Below are positions 15,323-23,790 of a stretch of DNA of 35,744 nt, piece by piece. The DNA is from Bauldia sp. GTDB lineage: Bacteria; Pseudomonadota; Alphaproteobacteria; Rhizobiales; Kaistiaceae. Within the stretch, counting starts at the first letter, position 1, and each line of letters begins with the position of its first letter. The notes beneath the pieces were generated by a model. The model ran no database searches, was not told the origin of the DNA, and saw only the letters and a program-made list of their open reading frames with translations. Where the stretch lies: NCBI RefSeq assembly GCF_020442045.1, contig NZ_JAGRLA010000073.1:1-35744 (forward strand), given 5' to 3'. The translations under genes and the position numbers were made by a program.

Positions 15323-16612
15323 TTACTCGGCGATGGCGTAGCAGGCGAATTTCTGTTTCGTCAGGAAGGCGCAGGCGGCGCGTGCCTCGGACTTGCCGGC
15401 GAAGCCGGCGAACCGGGCGCGGTAGAGCGTCACCGATTCCTTGACCACCGGCTCGGTATAGGGCGAGGCGCTGGCGAGCACCCTGGCACCCTTCGCCTTG
15501 GCCTGGTCGAGAAGCTGGAGCGCCGACTCCTCGGTCGGCGTCGCCGCGATCTGGATCTTCCAGCCGGAGGTATCGACCGGCTGCGGAGCAACGTCGATGA
15601 CGTCGTCGGAAATGTCGCCCTGGGAGCGGAATTCTTCCGGCATGATCGCCGCGACGGACTGAACCGATCCGGTTTCGATCAGCGGCTCGTCACCATCGGG
15701 ACGCGAACGCGGCGTCGGCACGCTGGCCAGCAGCGGCGCGCCGGCCGGCAGGATCTTGCCGGCAACCTGCGCACCGCGGGATGCATTGGGCACATAGCGC
15801 TTGAGCAACTCGGCCATACGCTGGTCCCGCGCCGATCCGGTCTTGCCGCCGAGAACGACGGCGACGACGCGGCGATCGCGCTGGTTGACCGACGTCACGA
15901 GGTTGAACCCGGAGGCGCGGATATAGCCGGTCTTGATACCGTCGACGCCGGGATACTTGCCAAGCAGCCGATTGTGGTTGCCGATCTTCGTTCCCTTGTA
16001 GGTGAAGCTCGTCGCCTTGAAGTAGGGGAAGTAGTTCGGAAACCGGTCCTGGAGCGCGCGGCCAAGGATCGCCATGTCGCGGGCGGTGGTCACCTGCGCG
16101 TTGTCGGGAAGGCCGGACGCGTTCCGGAAGGTGGTGCTGCTCATGCCGAGCTGACGCGCGCGCTTGGTCATCTGCGCGGCGAAGGCGCTCTCGCTGCCAC
16201 CGAGATACTCACCGATGGCGCAGGCCATGTCATTCGCCGAGCGCGTGACCAGCGACAGGATGGCGTCCTTGACCATGATCGACTGGCCGGCCGGAACGCC
16301 GAGCTTGGATGGCGGCTGGGATGCCGCGTGTTTCGACACCGGGATACGCGAGGACAGGGAGACCCGGCCGCTGTCGATTGCCTCGAACAGCATGTAGAGG
16401 GTCATCATCTTGGTGAGCGACGCGGGGTAGGTCCGCGTATCGGCATTGCTGGAATAAAGGACCTTGCCGGTTTTCGCGTCGACGACGATTGCGGCGCTGA
16501 CAACAGCCTGGGCGTTGGTCGCGCCGATCGCCATCGTCGCGGCACATGCGACGACCATGGTCCGCATCCAGGTTGCGCCGCGCCGATTGAGCGCCCGAAG
16601 TCGCTTCGTCAT
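15323..16612 (-). CDS. D-alanyl-D-alanine carboxypeptidase (PBP5/DacF family) with C-terminal SPOR domain
   Basis: This low-molecular-weight penicillin-binding protein trims the terminal D-Ala from periplasmic peptidoglycan peptides. The chosen ATG 16612 gives 429 residues; a GTG at 16648 would add 12. A signal peptide ends at AQA (34-36). Catalytic motifs are SLTK (S65-K68), SAN (about 119-121) and KTG in VDGIKTGYI. Instead of the C-terminal amphipathic anchor of E. coli PBP5, the last 80 residues (GWKIQIAATPTEESALQLL onward) form a SPOR domain, which binds denuded glycan at the septum. This layout is known in rhizobia. It should therefore act mainly at division sites. It converges on the J-domain gene. 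Confidence 0.92.
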   Translation of the reverse strand: MTKRLRALNRRGATWMRTMVVACAATMAIGATNAQAVVSAAIVVDAKTGKVLYSSNADTRTYPASLTKMMTLYMLFEAIDSGRVSLSSRIPVSKHAASQPPSKLGVPAGQSIMVKDAILSLVTRSANDMACAIGEYLGGSESAFAAQMTKRARQLGMSSTTFRNASGLPDNAQVTTARDMAILGRALQDRFPNYFPYFKATSFTYKGTKIGNHNRLLGKYPGVDGIKTGYIRASGFNLVTSVNQRDRRVVAVVLGGKTGSARDQRMAELLKRYVPNASRGAQVAGKILPAGAPLLASVPTPRSRPDGDEPLIETGSVQSVAAIMPEEFRSQGDISDDVIDVAPQPVDTSGWKIQIAATPTEESALQLLDQAKAKGARVLASASPYTEPVVKESVTLYRARFAGFAGKSEARAACAFLTKQKFACYAIAE

Positions 16613-16870
16613 GAATTCCGAACTCCGCACCCTGACGACCCATAACACGAGTCGCCCGTCCCATAATCTCCGGCAGCGGCCATCGGACAGTAACAGTCCC
16701 TCTTACCCTCCAGCGCAATGCGCGGCGGGGATTCCGAGTCCCTGGACCTGAAACGCCGATCAAACTGCCGGTAAAGTCCCCACGCATACCGGCTGCCGGT
16801 CTCGTCAAGAACAGTATGGAGGCGAAGTTACAAATCCGTAAAGCCCCGGAGCCGCGGCAATCCGGCGCTA

Positions 16871-16915
16871 TTGTGCGGCGCACAAAAAACGCTTGACGTT
16901 TATGGTGCAGTGCAC
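16871..16915. promoter_or_regulatory. Two TGC/GCA palindromes upstream of phasin gene (possible PhaR sites)
   Basis: TTGTGC-GGC-GCACAA (16871-16885) is a perfect dyad of six-base arms; GTGCA-G-TGCAC (16905-16915) is a perfect dyad of five-base arms. The second lies between the putative -35 and -10 of the phasin promoter. The PHB-responsive repressor PhaR of alphaproteobacteria is known to bind TGC-rich dyads before phasin genes. The match is by character, not by an exact consensus. Confidence 0.5.
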
Positions 16916-16922
16916 ATATTAG
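16893..16922 (+). promoter_or_regulatory. Putative phasin promoter
   Basis: TTGACG (16893-16898) with ATATTA (16916-16921) at 17 bases, or TATTAG (16917-16922) at 18 bases, gives a start around 16929. The -35 is good and the -10 only fair. Confidence 0.45.
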
Positions 16923-16973
16923 GTGTCAGCACGCCCGGCGATTGAACGCCGCGTCACCAAAAGGACAGACAAG

Positions 16974-17306
16974 ATGATCAGCGCGTTCGACGACTTCCAG
17001 AAGTTCAGCAAGGAAAATGCCGACATGGCGATGGAAAGCGCCAATGTCGTGACCAAGGGTTTCCAGACCATCGCCTCCGAGGCGGCCGACTATTCGAAGC
17101 AGTCCTTCGAGGCCGGCGCCGCCGCGATGGAGAAGATCATGGCGGCCGGTACGCTCGACAAGGCGATCGAGGCGCAGAGCGACTATGTCCGCTCCGCCTA
17201 CGAGGGCTATGTCGGCCAGGCGACCAAGGTCGGCGAGATCTTCGCCGGCATGGCGAAGGCCGCCTACAAGCCTTACGAGGGGCTTTTCGGCAAGTTCCCG
17301 AGGTAA
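16974..17306 (+). CDS. Phasin family protein
   Basis: A 110-residue, Ala-rich, almost fully helical protein matching the short phasin family. Phasins coat polyhydroxyalkanoate granules in the cytoplasm; some short relatives have other or unknown roles. Visible hallmarks are the amphipathic FDDFQKFSKENADMAMESA start, the central YSKQSFEAGAAAMEKIMAA segment and the Y/F-rich end. There is no signal peptide or membrane segment. AAGGA lies eight bases before ATG 16974. The gene is monocistronic, with two TGC palindromes in its promoter and a strong terminator after it, consistent with high, separately controlled expression. No PHA synthase gene is in the window. Confidence 0.9.
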   Translation: MISAFDDFQKFSKENADMAMESANVVTKGFQTIASEAADYSKQSFEAGAAAMEKIMAAGTLDKAIEAQSDYVRSAYEGYVGQATKVGEIFAGMAKAAYKPYEGLFGKFPR

Positions 17307-17328
17307 GCCTACCCTCTCTTCGAAAGTG

Positions 17329-17350
17329 GCCTGCGGCGGCGTCCGCAGGC
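17329..17350 (+). other. Hairpin in phasin 3' UTR
   Basis: GCCTGCGG (17329-17336) pairs perfectly with CCGCAGGC (17343-17350) across a six-base loop. It ends two bases before the terminator stem, so the phasin message should end in two stacked hairpins. Confidence 0.55.
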
Positions 17351-17352
17351 GG

Positions 17353-17385
17353 AAAGGCCCGGTTCCGCCGGGCCTTTCTTTTTTT
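17353..17385 (+). terminator. Strong intrinsic terminator of phasin gene
   Basis: AAAGGCCCGG (17353-17362) and CCGGGCCTTT (17368-17377) form a perfect ten-pair stem with a five-base loop, followed by C and seven Ts. It isolates the phasin transcript from clpS-clpA. Confidence 0.92.
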
Positions 17386-17400
17386 CGTTCCCGGCCGGCG

Positions 17401-17429
17401 TTGGATTTGCCGCGATCGGCACCTAGATA
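17401..17429 (+). promoter_or_regulatory. Possible clpS-clpA promoter
   Basis: TTGGAT (17401-17406) and TAGATA (17424-17429) are separated by 17 bases, just after the phasin terminator. This would give a leader of about 120 bases before clpS. The match is moderate. Confidence 0.35.
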
Positions 17430-17558
17430 TCAAAAGGTCGGGACGTCCGTCCCTGCTGTCATCGTTGAAAACGGCCAGAAAAATTTGATGCGGATGGATT
17501 GCGCCGCCGACAGTTTGTCGTCAGGATTCGAGGATGCGGAAATTGGTGAGCCGACAAG

Positions 17559-17888
17559 ATGAGCAGTTCGAACCGGCGGCCCGATGATGGCGACGCTGGC
17601 ACTGGTGTCGTCACAAAAACCAGACCGCGGACGAAACGCCCGAGCCTCTACCGCGTCCTTATTCTCAACGACGACTACACGCCGATGGAGTTCGTCGTTC
17701 ACGTCCTGGAACGCTTCTTCCAAAAGGGGCGCGAGGAAGCGACCCAGATCATGCTGCATGTGCATCAGCACGGCGTCGGGGAATGCGGCATCTATACGTT
17801 TGAAATCGCGGAAACCAAAGTGACGCAAGTGATGGATTTCGCCAGGAAGAACCAGCATCCGTTACAGTGCGTCATGGAAAAGAAGTGA
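17559..17888 (+). CDS. clpS: ATP-dependent Clp protease adaptor ClpS
   Basis: ClpS recognises N-degron substrates (proteins starting with Leu, Phe, Tyr or Trp) and hands them to ClpA for degradation by ClpAP. The 109-residue protein has a flexible polar N-terminal extension of about 30 residues. The conserved core follows: [21 protein letters not shown] with the Asn-Asp pair that binds the substrate's alpha-amino group, and [26 protein letters not shown] 17559 fits the family start although its ribosome site is weak. The stop at 17888 lies eight bases before the clpA start, so the two are one operon. Confidence 0.96.
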   Translation: MSSSNRRPDDGDAGTGVVTKTRPRTKRPSLYRVLILNDDYTPMEFVVHVLERFFQKGREEATQIMLHVHQHGVGECGIYTFEIAETKVTQVMDFARKNQHPLQCVMEKK

Positions 17889-17896
17889 GGTCCCCC

Positions 17897-20323
17897 GTGC
17901 CGTCGTTCTCCCGCAATCTCGAAAAAGCGCTGCACCAGGCACTGGCTCTCGCAAGCGAGCGCCACCAGGAATATGCGACGCTCGAACACCTGCTGCTGGC
18001 GTTGATCGACGATCAGGACGCTGCCGCGGTGATGCGTGCCTGCAACCTCGACCTCGACATCCTGAGACGCAACCTGGTCGAATATATCGACACCGAGCTC
18101 GCCAATCTCGCGACCGGGTCGGACGAGGATTCCAAACCGACCGCCGGCTTCCAGCGCGTCATCCAGCGCGCGGTCATCCACGTCCAGTCGTCGGGCCGGG
18201 AAGAGGTCACCGGCGCCAACGTCCTGGTCGCGATCTTCGCCGAGCGGGAGAGTCACGCGGCGTATTTCCTGCAGGAGCAGGACATGACGCGCTACGACGC
18301 GGTCAACTATATCAGCCACGGCATCGCCAAGCGCGCCGGGATGTCCGAGTCGCGCCCGGTGCGTGGCGTCGATGACGATGCCGCGACCTCGGAAGGCCGC
18401 GAGGATACCAAGAAGAAGGCCGACGCCCTCGAGGCCTATTGCATCAACCTCAACGACAAGGCGCGCAAGGGACAGATCGATCCGCTGATCGGCCGCGAGG
18501 CCGAGATCAGCCGGACGATCCAGGTGCTCTGCCGCAGGCAGAAGAACAACCCGCTCTTCGTCGGCGATCCCGGCGTCGGCAAGACGGCCATCGCCGAGGG
18601 ACTGGCGAAGCGGATCACCGACGGCGACGTCCCGGAGGTGTTGAAGGACTCGACCGTCTTCTCGCTCGACATGGGAACGCTGCTCGCCGGCACGCGCTAT
18701 CGCGGCGATTTCGAGGAACGCCTCAAGCAGGTGATCAAGGAGATCGAGGAATTCCCGGGCGCGATCATGTTCATCGACGAGATCCATACGGTGATCGGCG
18801 CCGGCGCGACCTCGGGCGGGGCGATGGACGCGTCGAACCTCCTCAAGCCGGCCCTGGCCTCGGGGGCGGTGCGCTGCATCGGCTCGACCACCTACAAGGA
18901 ATACCGCCAGTTTTTCGAGAAGGACCGGGCGCTGGTCCGCCGCTTCCAGAAGATCGACGTCAACGAGCCGACGATCCCGGACGCCATCGAGATCCTGAAG
19001 GGCCTGAAGCCTTATTTCGAGGACTATCACCGGGTCCGCTACACCGGCGACGCGATCAAGAGCGCGGTCGAGCTTTCGGCCCGCTATATCAACGACCGCA
19101 AGCTGCCGGACAAGGCGATCGACGTCATCGACGAGACCGGCGCATCGCAGATGCTGCTGCCACCCGGCAAGCGCCGCAAGACGATCGGCGTGAAGGAGAT
19201 CGAGGGCACCATCGCGACGATGGCCCGGATACCGCCGAAATCGGTCTCCAAGGACGATGCCGAGGTGCTGAAGAATCTCGACACCGTGCTCCGCCGGGTG
19301 GTCTACGGCCAGGACAAGGCGATCGAACGGCTCGCCTCGGCGATCAAGCTCGCCCGTGCGGGCTTGCGGGAGCCGGAGAAGCCGATCGGCTGCTACCTGT
19401 TCTCGGGGCCGACCGGGGTCGGCAAGACCGAGGTTGCCCGCCAGCTGGCAAGCGCGCTCGGCGTCGAGCTCCTGCGGTTCGACATGTCGGAATACATGGA
19501 GCGCCACACCGTTTCGCGGCTGATCGGTGCGCCTCCCGGCTATGTCGGATTCGACCAGGGCGGCCTGCTGACCGACGGCGTCGACCAGCATCCGCACTGC
19601 GTGCTGCTGCTTGATGAGATCGAGAAGGCGCATCCCGACCTGTTCAATATCCTCCTGCAGATCATGGACCATGGCAAGCTGACCGACCACAACGGCAAGA
19701 AGGTCGACTTCCGCAACGTCATCCTGATCATGACGACGAATGCCGGCGCGGCCGAGCTCGCCAGGCCGGCGATCGGCTTCGGCAAGTCCGAGCGCGAAGG
19801 CGACGACCAGGAGGCGATCAACCGGATGTTCACGCCGGAGTTCCGCAACCGTCTGGATGCGGTCGTCCCCTTCGGCAGCCTGCCGCCCGACGTCGTCTAC
19901 GAGGTCGTCCAGAAGTTCGTCATGCAGCTCGAGGCGCAGCTGGCCGATCGCGGCGTGACCTTCGACCTCAGCGAGGAGGCGATCAAATGGCTGGCCGAGA
20001 AGGGCTATGACAGCCGGATGGGCGCCCGCCCGCTGGCCCGCGTCATCCAGGAGAATATCAAGCAGCCGCTGGCCGACGAGGTGCTGTTCGGCAAGCTGAA
20101 GAAGGGCGGCACCGTCAAGGTCACCGTCAAGGAAGACGACAGCGGCCTGGATCTGGAGGCGGTCGAGGACGGTCCCGTGAAGCCGAGACCCGAGCCGGTG
20201 CCGAAGCCGCGCCGGCCGCGCAAAAGAAAATCGGCCAGTGCCGCGAAAAAGCCGCCAAGCAATGGAAAACCCCCTGGCGGCGGTCGCGGCCTGGTGCCGA
20301 AGGTGCCCCTTAAGACGACCTAG
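17897..20323 (+). CDS. clpA: ATP-dependent Clp protease ATP-binding subunit ClpA
   Basis: ClpA is the AAA+ unfoldase that docks on ClpP. The 808-residue protein has the N-terminal double Clp-N repeat (about 1-150) that binds ClpS, then two ATPase modules with Walker [10 protein letters not shown] and GPTGVGKTE and matching Walker B motifs (MFIDEIHT and LLLDEIEK). A ClpP-docking loop IGF is at 626-628, where E. coli ClpA has IGL. The start is GTG 17897 with GAGG upstream and the family-typical [10 protein letters not shown]-terminus. The last ~45 residues form a Pro/Lys/Arg-rich tail (KPRRPRKRK) that E. coli ClpA does not have. Its partner clpP is about 14 kb away. Confidence 0.96.
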   Translation: MPSFSRNLEKALHQALALASERHQEYATLEHLLLALIDDQDAAAVMRACNLDLDILRRNLVEYIDTELANLATGSDEDSKPTAGFQRVIQRAVIHVQSSGREEVTGANVLVAIFAERESHAAYFLQEQDMTRYDAVNYISHGIAKRAGMSESRPVRGVDDDAATSEGREDTKKKADALEAYCINLNDKARKGQIDPLIGREAEISRTIQVLCRRQKNNPLFVGDPGVGKTAIAEGLAKRITDGDVPEVLKDSTVFSLDMGTLLAGTRYRGDFEERLKQVIKEIEEFPGAIMFIDEIHTVIGAGATSGGAMDASNLLKPALASGAVRCIGSTTYKEYRQFFEKDRALVRRFQKIDVNEPTIPDAIEILKGLKPYFEDYHRVRYTGDAIKSAVELSARYINDRKLPDKAIDVIDETGASQMLLPPGKRRKTIGVKEIEGTIATMARIPPKSVSKDDAEVLKNLDTVLRRVVYGQDKAIERLASAIKLARAGLREPEKPIGCYLFSGPTGVGKTEVARQLASALGVELLRFDMSEYMERHTVSRLIGAPPGYVGFDQGGLLTDGVDQHPHCVLLLDEIEKAHPDLFNILLQIMDHGKLTDHNGKKVDFRNVILIMTTNAGAAELARPAIGFGKSEREGDDQEAINRMFTPEFRNRLDAVVPFGSLPPDVVYEVVQKFVMQLEAQLADRGVTFDLSEEAIKWLAEKGYDSRMGARPLARVIQENIKQPLADEVLFGKLKKGGTVKVTVKEDDSGLDLEAVEDGPVKPRPEPVPKPRRPRKRKSASAAKKPPSNGKPPGGGRGLVPKVPLKTT

Positions 20324-20420
20324 TCGTGACGCCGCGTTTGTTGGATATTGCAGGGCATCCGGGCATTTGGCGGTCCGGATGCTCATCCAGGGGGTGGGCA
20401 TTGCTACCTGGAGGCAGTTG

Positions 20421-21803
20421 ATGAAGCTCTGTTGGAGCGGACGAAATTCTGGCCTGACGGCCGCCGGCGTGGTCGCGTTCCTTGCGGTTTCCGCCGCAGG
20501 CGGGCCGGTTCTCGCCGACGAGGCGTGGGACATGTGCACCTCGCCGGATCCCGATGTCGGGATCGCCGGATGCACGGAAGTGCTTGCCCGCGGCACCAAG
20601 GAGACCCAGCGGGACCGGGCCATCGCCTTCCGCAACCGCGGTCTCGCCTACAAGGACAAGGGCGACTACGACGCCGCGATCATCGACTATGGCGAGTCGA
20701 TCGCGCTCTACCCCGACTATGTGTCGGCCTATAACGACCTCGGCATCGCGTACCGGGCCAAGAATGACATCGATCGCGCGATCGCGGCCTACAGCGCGGC
20801 GCTGAGGATCGATCCCGACTACGCCTATGGCTACAACAATCGCGGCAACGCCTATCGCGACACCGGCAACCTGGCCGGCGCCATCGCCGACTATACCGAT
20901 GCGATCCGCATCGATCCGGAATATGTCTATGCCTATAACGGGCGCGGCAACGCCTACCAGGATCAGGGCCAGTACGAGCTCGCCATCGCCGACTACACCA
21001 AGGCGATCGAGCTCGATCCGAATTACGCCGCCGCCTATAACGGCCGCGGCAACGCCTATCGCGACATCGGCGAGAACGACCTGGCGATCGCCGACTACGA
21101 CAGTTCGATCCGGGCCGATCCCAACTACGTCTTTCCGTATAACGGGCGCGGCAACGCCTACAAGGACAAGGGCGAGCTCGACCTCGCCATTGCCGACTAC
21201 AACCGCGCGCTCGAGCTGAGCCCCGACTATGCCTATGCCTATAACGGGCGGGCCAATGCCTATGCGGAAAAGGGCGACTACGAGCAGGCGATCGCCGACT
21301 ACACCGCCTCGATCCGCCGCGACCGGAACTATGCCGTCGCCTATCGCAATCGCGGGCTCGCCTATGACGACATGGGCAAGACCGAGCTTGCGCTCAGGGA
21401 TTTCGATACCGCGATCCGGCTGAACCCGAACTACGCCTACGCGTATAACGACCGTGGCATCATCTACGACAGCCAGGGCGAATACGAGAAGGCGATCAAG
21501 GACTATACGGCCGCGCTCCAGATCGACCCGAACTACGTCTACGCATTCAACAACCGCGGGGTCGCCTACCAGAACCAGGGCGATCGCGAGCGCGCCGTGG
21601 CGGACTACCAGATGGCGTTGAAGCTCGACCCCGGATACACCCGAGCGCAGGAAAACCTCGATTCGGTGATCGCCGAAATGGGCGGCTCGAAATCCACCGT
21701 CGCGGCTCCCGGCACCAACCGGTCGCAGGTGCCCTCGGGCGTTCGCGACGTGCAGGCGCCGAGCGGCGGGCTGAATGCCGGCGGCGACCTGTTCCAGCAG
21801 TAG
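20421..21803 (+). CDS. Secreted tetratricopeptide repeat protein (ten TPRs)
   Basis: A 460-residue protein with a signal peptide (cleavage probably after VLA, about residue 33), so periplasmic or cell-surface. The mature N-terminus carries two cysteines about 14 residues apart (DMCTSPDPDVGIAGC), possibly a disulfide. Ten uninterrupted 34-residue TPRs follow, most with the form AYNGRGNAY-x-D-x-G-x(4)-AIADY. The tail of about 70 residues is Ser/Gly/Pro-rich and ends in DLFQQ. TPR arrays bind other proteins; the partner is unknown. ATG 20421 has GGAGG six bases upstream. It stands alone between clpA and a terminator, and the DNA shows a matching 102-base periodicity. Confidence 0.9.
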   Translation: MKLCWSGRNSGLTAAGVVAFLAVSAAGGPVLADEAWDMCTSPDPDVGIAGCTEVLARGTKETQRDRAIAFRNRGLAYKDKGDYDAAIIDYGESIALYPDYVSAYNDLGIAYRAKNDIDRAIAAYSAALRIDPDYAYGYNNRGNAYRDTGNLAGAIADYTDAIRIDPEYVYAYNGRGNAYQDQGQYELAIADYTKAIELDPNYAAAYNGRGNAYRDIGENDLAIADYDSSIRADPNYVFPYNGRGNAYKDKGELDLAIADYNRALELSPDYAYAYNGRANAYAEKGDYEQAIADYTASIRRDRNYAVAYRNRGLAYDDMGKTELALRDFDTAIRLNPNYAYAYNDRGIIYDSQGEYEKAIKDYTAALQIDPNYVYAFNNRGVAYQNQGDRERAVADYQMALKLDPGYTRAQENLDSVIAEMGGSKSTVAAPGTNRSQVPSGVRDVQAPSGGLNAGGDLFQQ

Positions 21804-21847
21804 CGCCGAAAGCTCCGCTCCCGGCGGTGGCCGGGCCGCGCGAATCA

Positions 21848-21884
21848 GGCGACGTCGGACCAGCCGGCGTCGCCTTTTCTGTTT
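21848..21884 (+). terminator. Intrinsic terminator after TPR gene
   Basis: GGCGACGTCGG (21848-21858) pairs with CCGGCGTCGCC (21864-21874) over eleven positions with one G-T wobble and a five-base loop, followed by TTTTCTGTTT. It lies between converging genes and has the T-tract only on the plus strand. Confidence 0.85.
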
Positions 21885-21899
21885 CCCCGATGGTGAGCC

Positions 21900-22334
21900 T
21901 CAGGAACCGGCGAGCGCCGCCCGGATCTTCCCGGCTCCTGCGGCCAGGACATCGTCGGCTTCCATGCTGCCGGTATGGGGACGCAGGGCGACGCCCTCGA
22001 ACCGCGGAATGACGTGGAAATGGAGGTGGAAGACCGACTGGCCGGCCGCCGCCTCGTTGAACTGGATGATCGTCACGCCATCGGCCTCGAAGGCGTCCTT
22101 CACCGTCCGCGCAACGGTCTGCACCGAACGGATCAGGTTGGCGAGCGCCTCCGGATCGGCGTCGAGCAGGTTGCGGGAAGGGGTCTTCGGGATGACCAGG
22201 GTATGTCCCGTGCCCTGCGGCATGACGTCCATGATCGCAATCGATGCGTCGTCCTCGTAGACCTTGTGGGCGGGCAGCTCGCCGCGCAGGATCCTGGCGA
22301 AGATATTCTGGTCGTCATAGGCCTCGGCACTCAT
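21900..22334 (-). CDS. HIT family protein (HinT-like nucleotide hydrolase)
   Basis: A 144-residue histidine-triad protein. The catalytic signature HLHFHVIPR (HxHxHxx) is complete, preceded by NIFARILRGELPAHKVYED and GHTLVIPK. HinT-type proteins cleave purine nucleoside phosphoramidates and related AMP-lysine adducts in the cytoplasm; the physiological substrate in bacteria is uncertain. The length fits the rhizobial branch. Its ATG overlaps the stop of the preceding acetyltransferase gene (ATGA at 22334-22331), so the two are translationally coupled. Confidence 0.93.
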   Translation of the reverse strand: MSAEAYDDQNIFARILRGELPAHKVYEDDASIAIMDVMPQGTGHTLVIPKTPSRNLLDADPEALANLIRSVQTVARTVKDAFEADGVTIIQFNEAAAGQSVFHLHFHVIPRFEGVALRPHTGSMEADDVLAAGAGKIRAALAGS

Positions 22335-23638
22335 CCATCCGGCTCCGTCTGTTCCATCACGCGGAAAGGCAGATACGACGACAGGACCTCGCTGTCACGG
22401 TCGACCTGCCGGCGTTCCTGCTCGAGGTAGTCCGAGACCGCCCGCCGGAAGCTCGCATTGGCGATCCAATGCGCCGAGTAGGTGGCGGCCGGGCGGTAGC
22501 CGCGGGCCAGCTTGTGCTCGCCCTGCGCTCCGGCCTCTACCCGCGCGAGGCCATGGCCGATCCCCCATTCGATCGCCTGATAGTAGCAGACCTCGAAATG
22601 CAGGAAGGGGTGATCCTCGACGGTGCCCCAGTAGCGGCCGTAGAGCGCATCCGACCCGATCAGATTGAGGGCGCCGGCGATGGCCCGCCCGTTGCGGCGG
22701 GCCATGACCAGCAGGATGCGATCGGCCATCCGTTCGCCGATCAGCGAGAAGAAGCGGCGGTTGAGATAGGGCCGCCCCCATTTGCGGGAACCGGTATCCA
22801 TGTAGAACTGGAAGAAGGTATCCCAGTCGGCTTCGGTGATGTCCCTGCCGGTGAGATGGACGATCTTGATCCCGTCCGCCAGGGCGTCGCGCCGCTCGCG
22901 GCGGATCGCCTTGCGCTTGCGGGAAGAGAGGGCGGCGAGGAAATCCTCGAAGTCGCGATAGCCATCGTTGTGGAAGTGGTACTGCTGGTCGGTCCGCCGC
23001 AGGTAGCCGGCCTCGCCGAAGAGGTTCCATTCGTCTTCGGGCAGGAACGTCGCGTGGGCCGAGGAGACCCCGAGATTGGCGGCGAGGGTGGCAAGACCCT
23101 GCACAAGCACCGCCCGGTGCTGCCCGGCGTCCGGCCCCGGCCTGACGAGGAGGCGCCGACCGGTGACCGGGGTAAACGGCACCGAGACCTGCAGCTTGGG
23201 ATAGTACCGGCCACCGGCCTGCTCGAACGCGTTGGCCCAGCCGCCGTCGAAGACGTATTCGCCCATCGAGTGGGACTTGAGATAACAGGGCAGGATCGCC
23301 GCCGGGCGGTCGTCGGCCCCGGCAAGGACCAGATGCTGACCGAGCCACCCGGTCTTGCGGGTGGCGGAGCCGGATTCCTCAAGCGACCAGAGAAAGTCGT
23401 GAGAGAGGAAAGGATTATATTCGAGACCGGACCGTGCATCGCCGATGGTCGGCATCTCCCGTTCACAATCCGGTTGCGCACCCGGCGCTATCTCTCCGTG
23501 CTGATTCGAAGATTCGCCCGGGCCAAGCCGGCGCGCCAGGCCCTCAGGGTTGGCGCAGGCATCCCAGTCGTCGCGCGCGATATCGTTCAGCGACGACACG
23601 ACGGTCAGGGTCGCTTCGGATTTGCTATGGTCGGTCAC
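22331..23638 (-). CDS. COG3146/PF04339-type GNAT-fold acyltransferase
   Basis: A 435-residue protein of the COG3146 family (FemAB-like / GNAT fold), annotated as N-acetyltransferase or peptidoglycan-biosynthesis-like but with no proven reaction. Typical segments are LEESGSATRKTGWLGQHLV, KSHSMGEYVFDGGWANAFE, YYPKLQVSVPFTPVTGRRL and SSRKRKAIRRERR. The start is GTG 23638 with a poor ribosome site. Between the start motif (DDWDACANPEG) and YNPFLSHDFLW there are about 35 extra residues compared with the homologues I remember, probably a disordered insertion. It heads a two-gene unit with the HIT gene. Confidence 0.87.
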   Translation of the reverse strand: MTDHSKSEATLTVVSSLNDIARDDWDACANPEGLARRLGPGESSNQHGEIAPGAQPDCEREMPTIGDARSGLEYNPFLSHDFLWSLEESGSATRKTGWLGQHLVLAGADDRPAAILPCYLKSHSMGEYVFDGGWANAFEQAGGRYYPKLQVSVPFTPVTGRRLLVRPGPDAGQHRAVLVQGLATLAANLGVSSAHATFLPEDEWNLFGEAGYLRRTDQQYHFHNDGYRDFEDFLAALSSRKRKAIRRERRDALADGIKIVHLTGRDITEADWDTFFQFYMDTGSRKWGRPYLNRRFFSLIGERMADRILLVMARRNGRAIAGALNLIGSDALYGRYWGTVEDHPFLHFEVCYYQAIEWGIGHGLARVEAGAQGEHKLARGYRPAATYSAHWIANASFRRAVSDYLEQERRQVDRDSEVLSSYLPFRVMEQTEPDG

Positions 23639-23790
23639 GAAACGGATTCACTCAGACTTTGGCTTATCCCATCATCTAGGTCGCCCCGCTGCAAGCACAA
23701 CTCGCCGCGTGGCGTATCGGCGATGGGAGCGATCCGACCTTTGCTCCATCGAAGCAAAGCGTGTTCCATAGGCGGAAATCGGAGGATGTC

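Larger units (their letters stand above)
16613..16973. other. Divergent intergenic region between DacF-type gene and phasin gene
   Basis: The 361 bases hold no convincing gene. The left part must carry the carboxypeptidase promoter, where I could not pick a clear -35/-10 pair; its ribosome site CGGAG is near 16622. The right part has the phasin promoter and two palindromes, listed separately. No RNA gene was recognised. Confidence 0.6.

Noticed and set aside
20314..20327. ACGAC-CTA-GTCGT dyad over the clpA stop codon
   Set aside because: Five pairs without a T-tract; likely chance.
17792..20635. A 947-codon open frame antisense to clpS-clpA
   Set aside because: It is a product of high GC and third-position bias opposite clpA, with low-complexity Arg/Leu/Asp/Ala content and no family motif, whereas clpA is intact.
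20620..21650. Regular 102-base repeats that could suggest a CRISPR or satellite array
   Set aside because: The period is exactly three times 34 codons and the frame encodes ten TPRs, so the periodicity is protein-driven.
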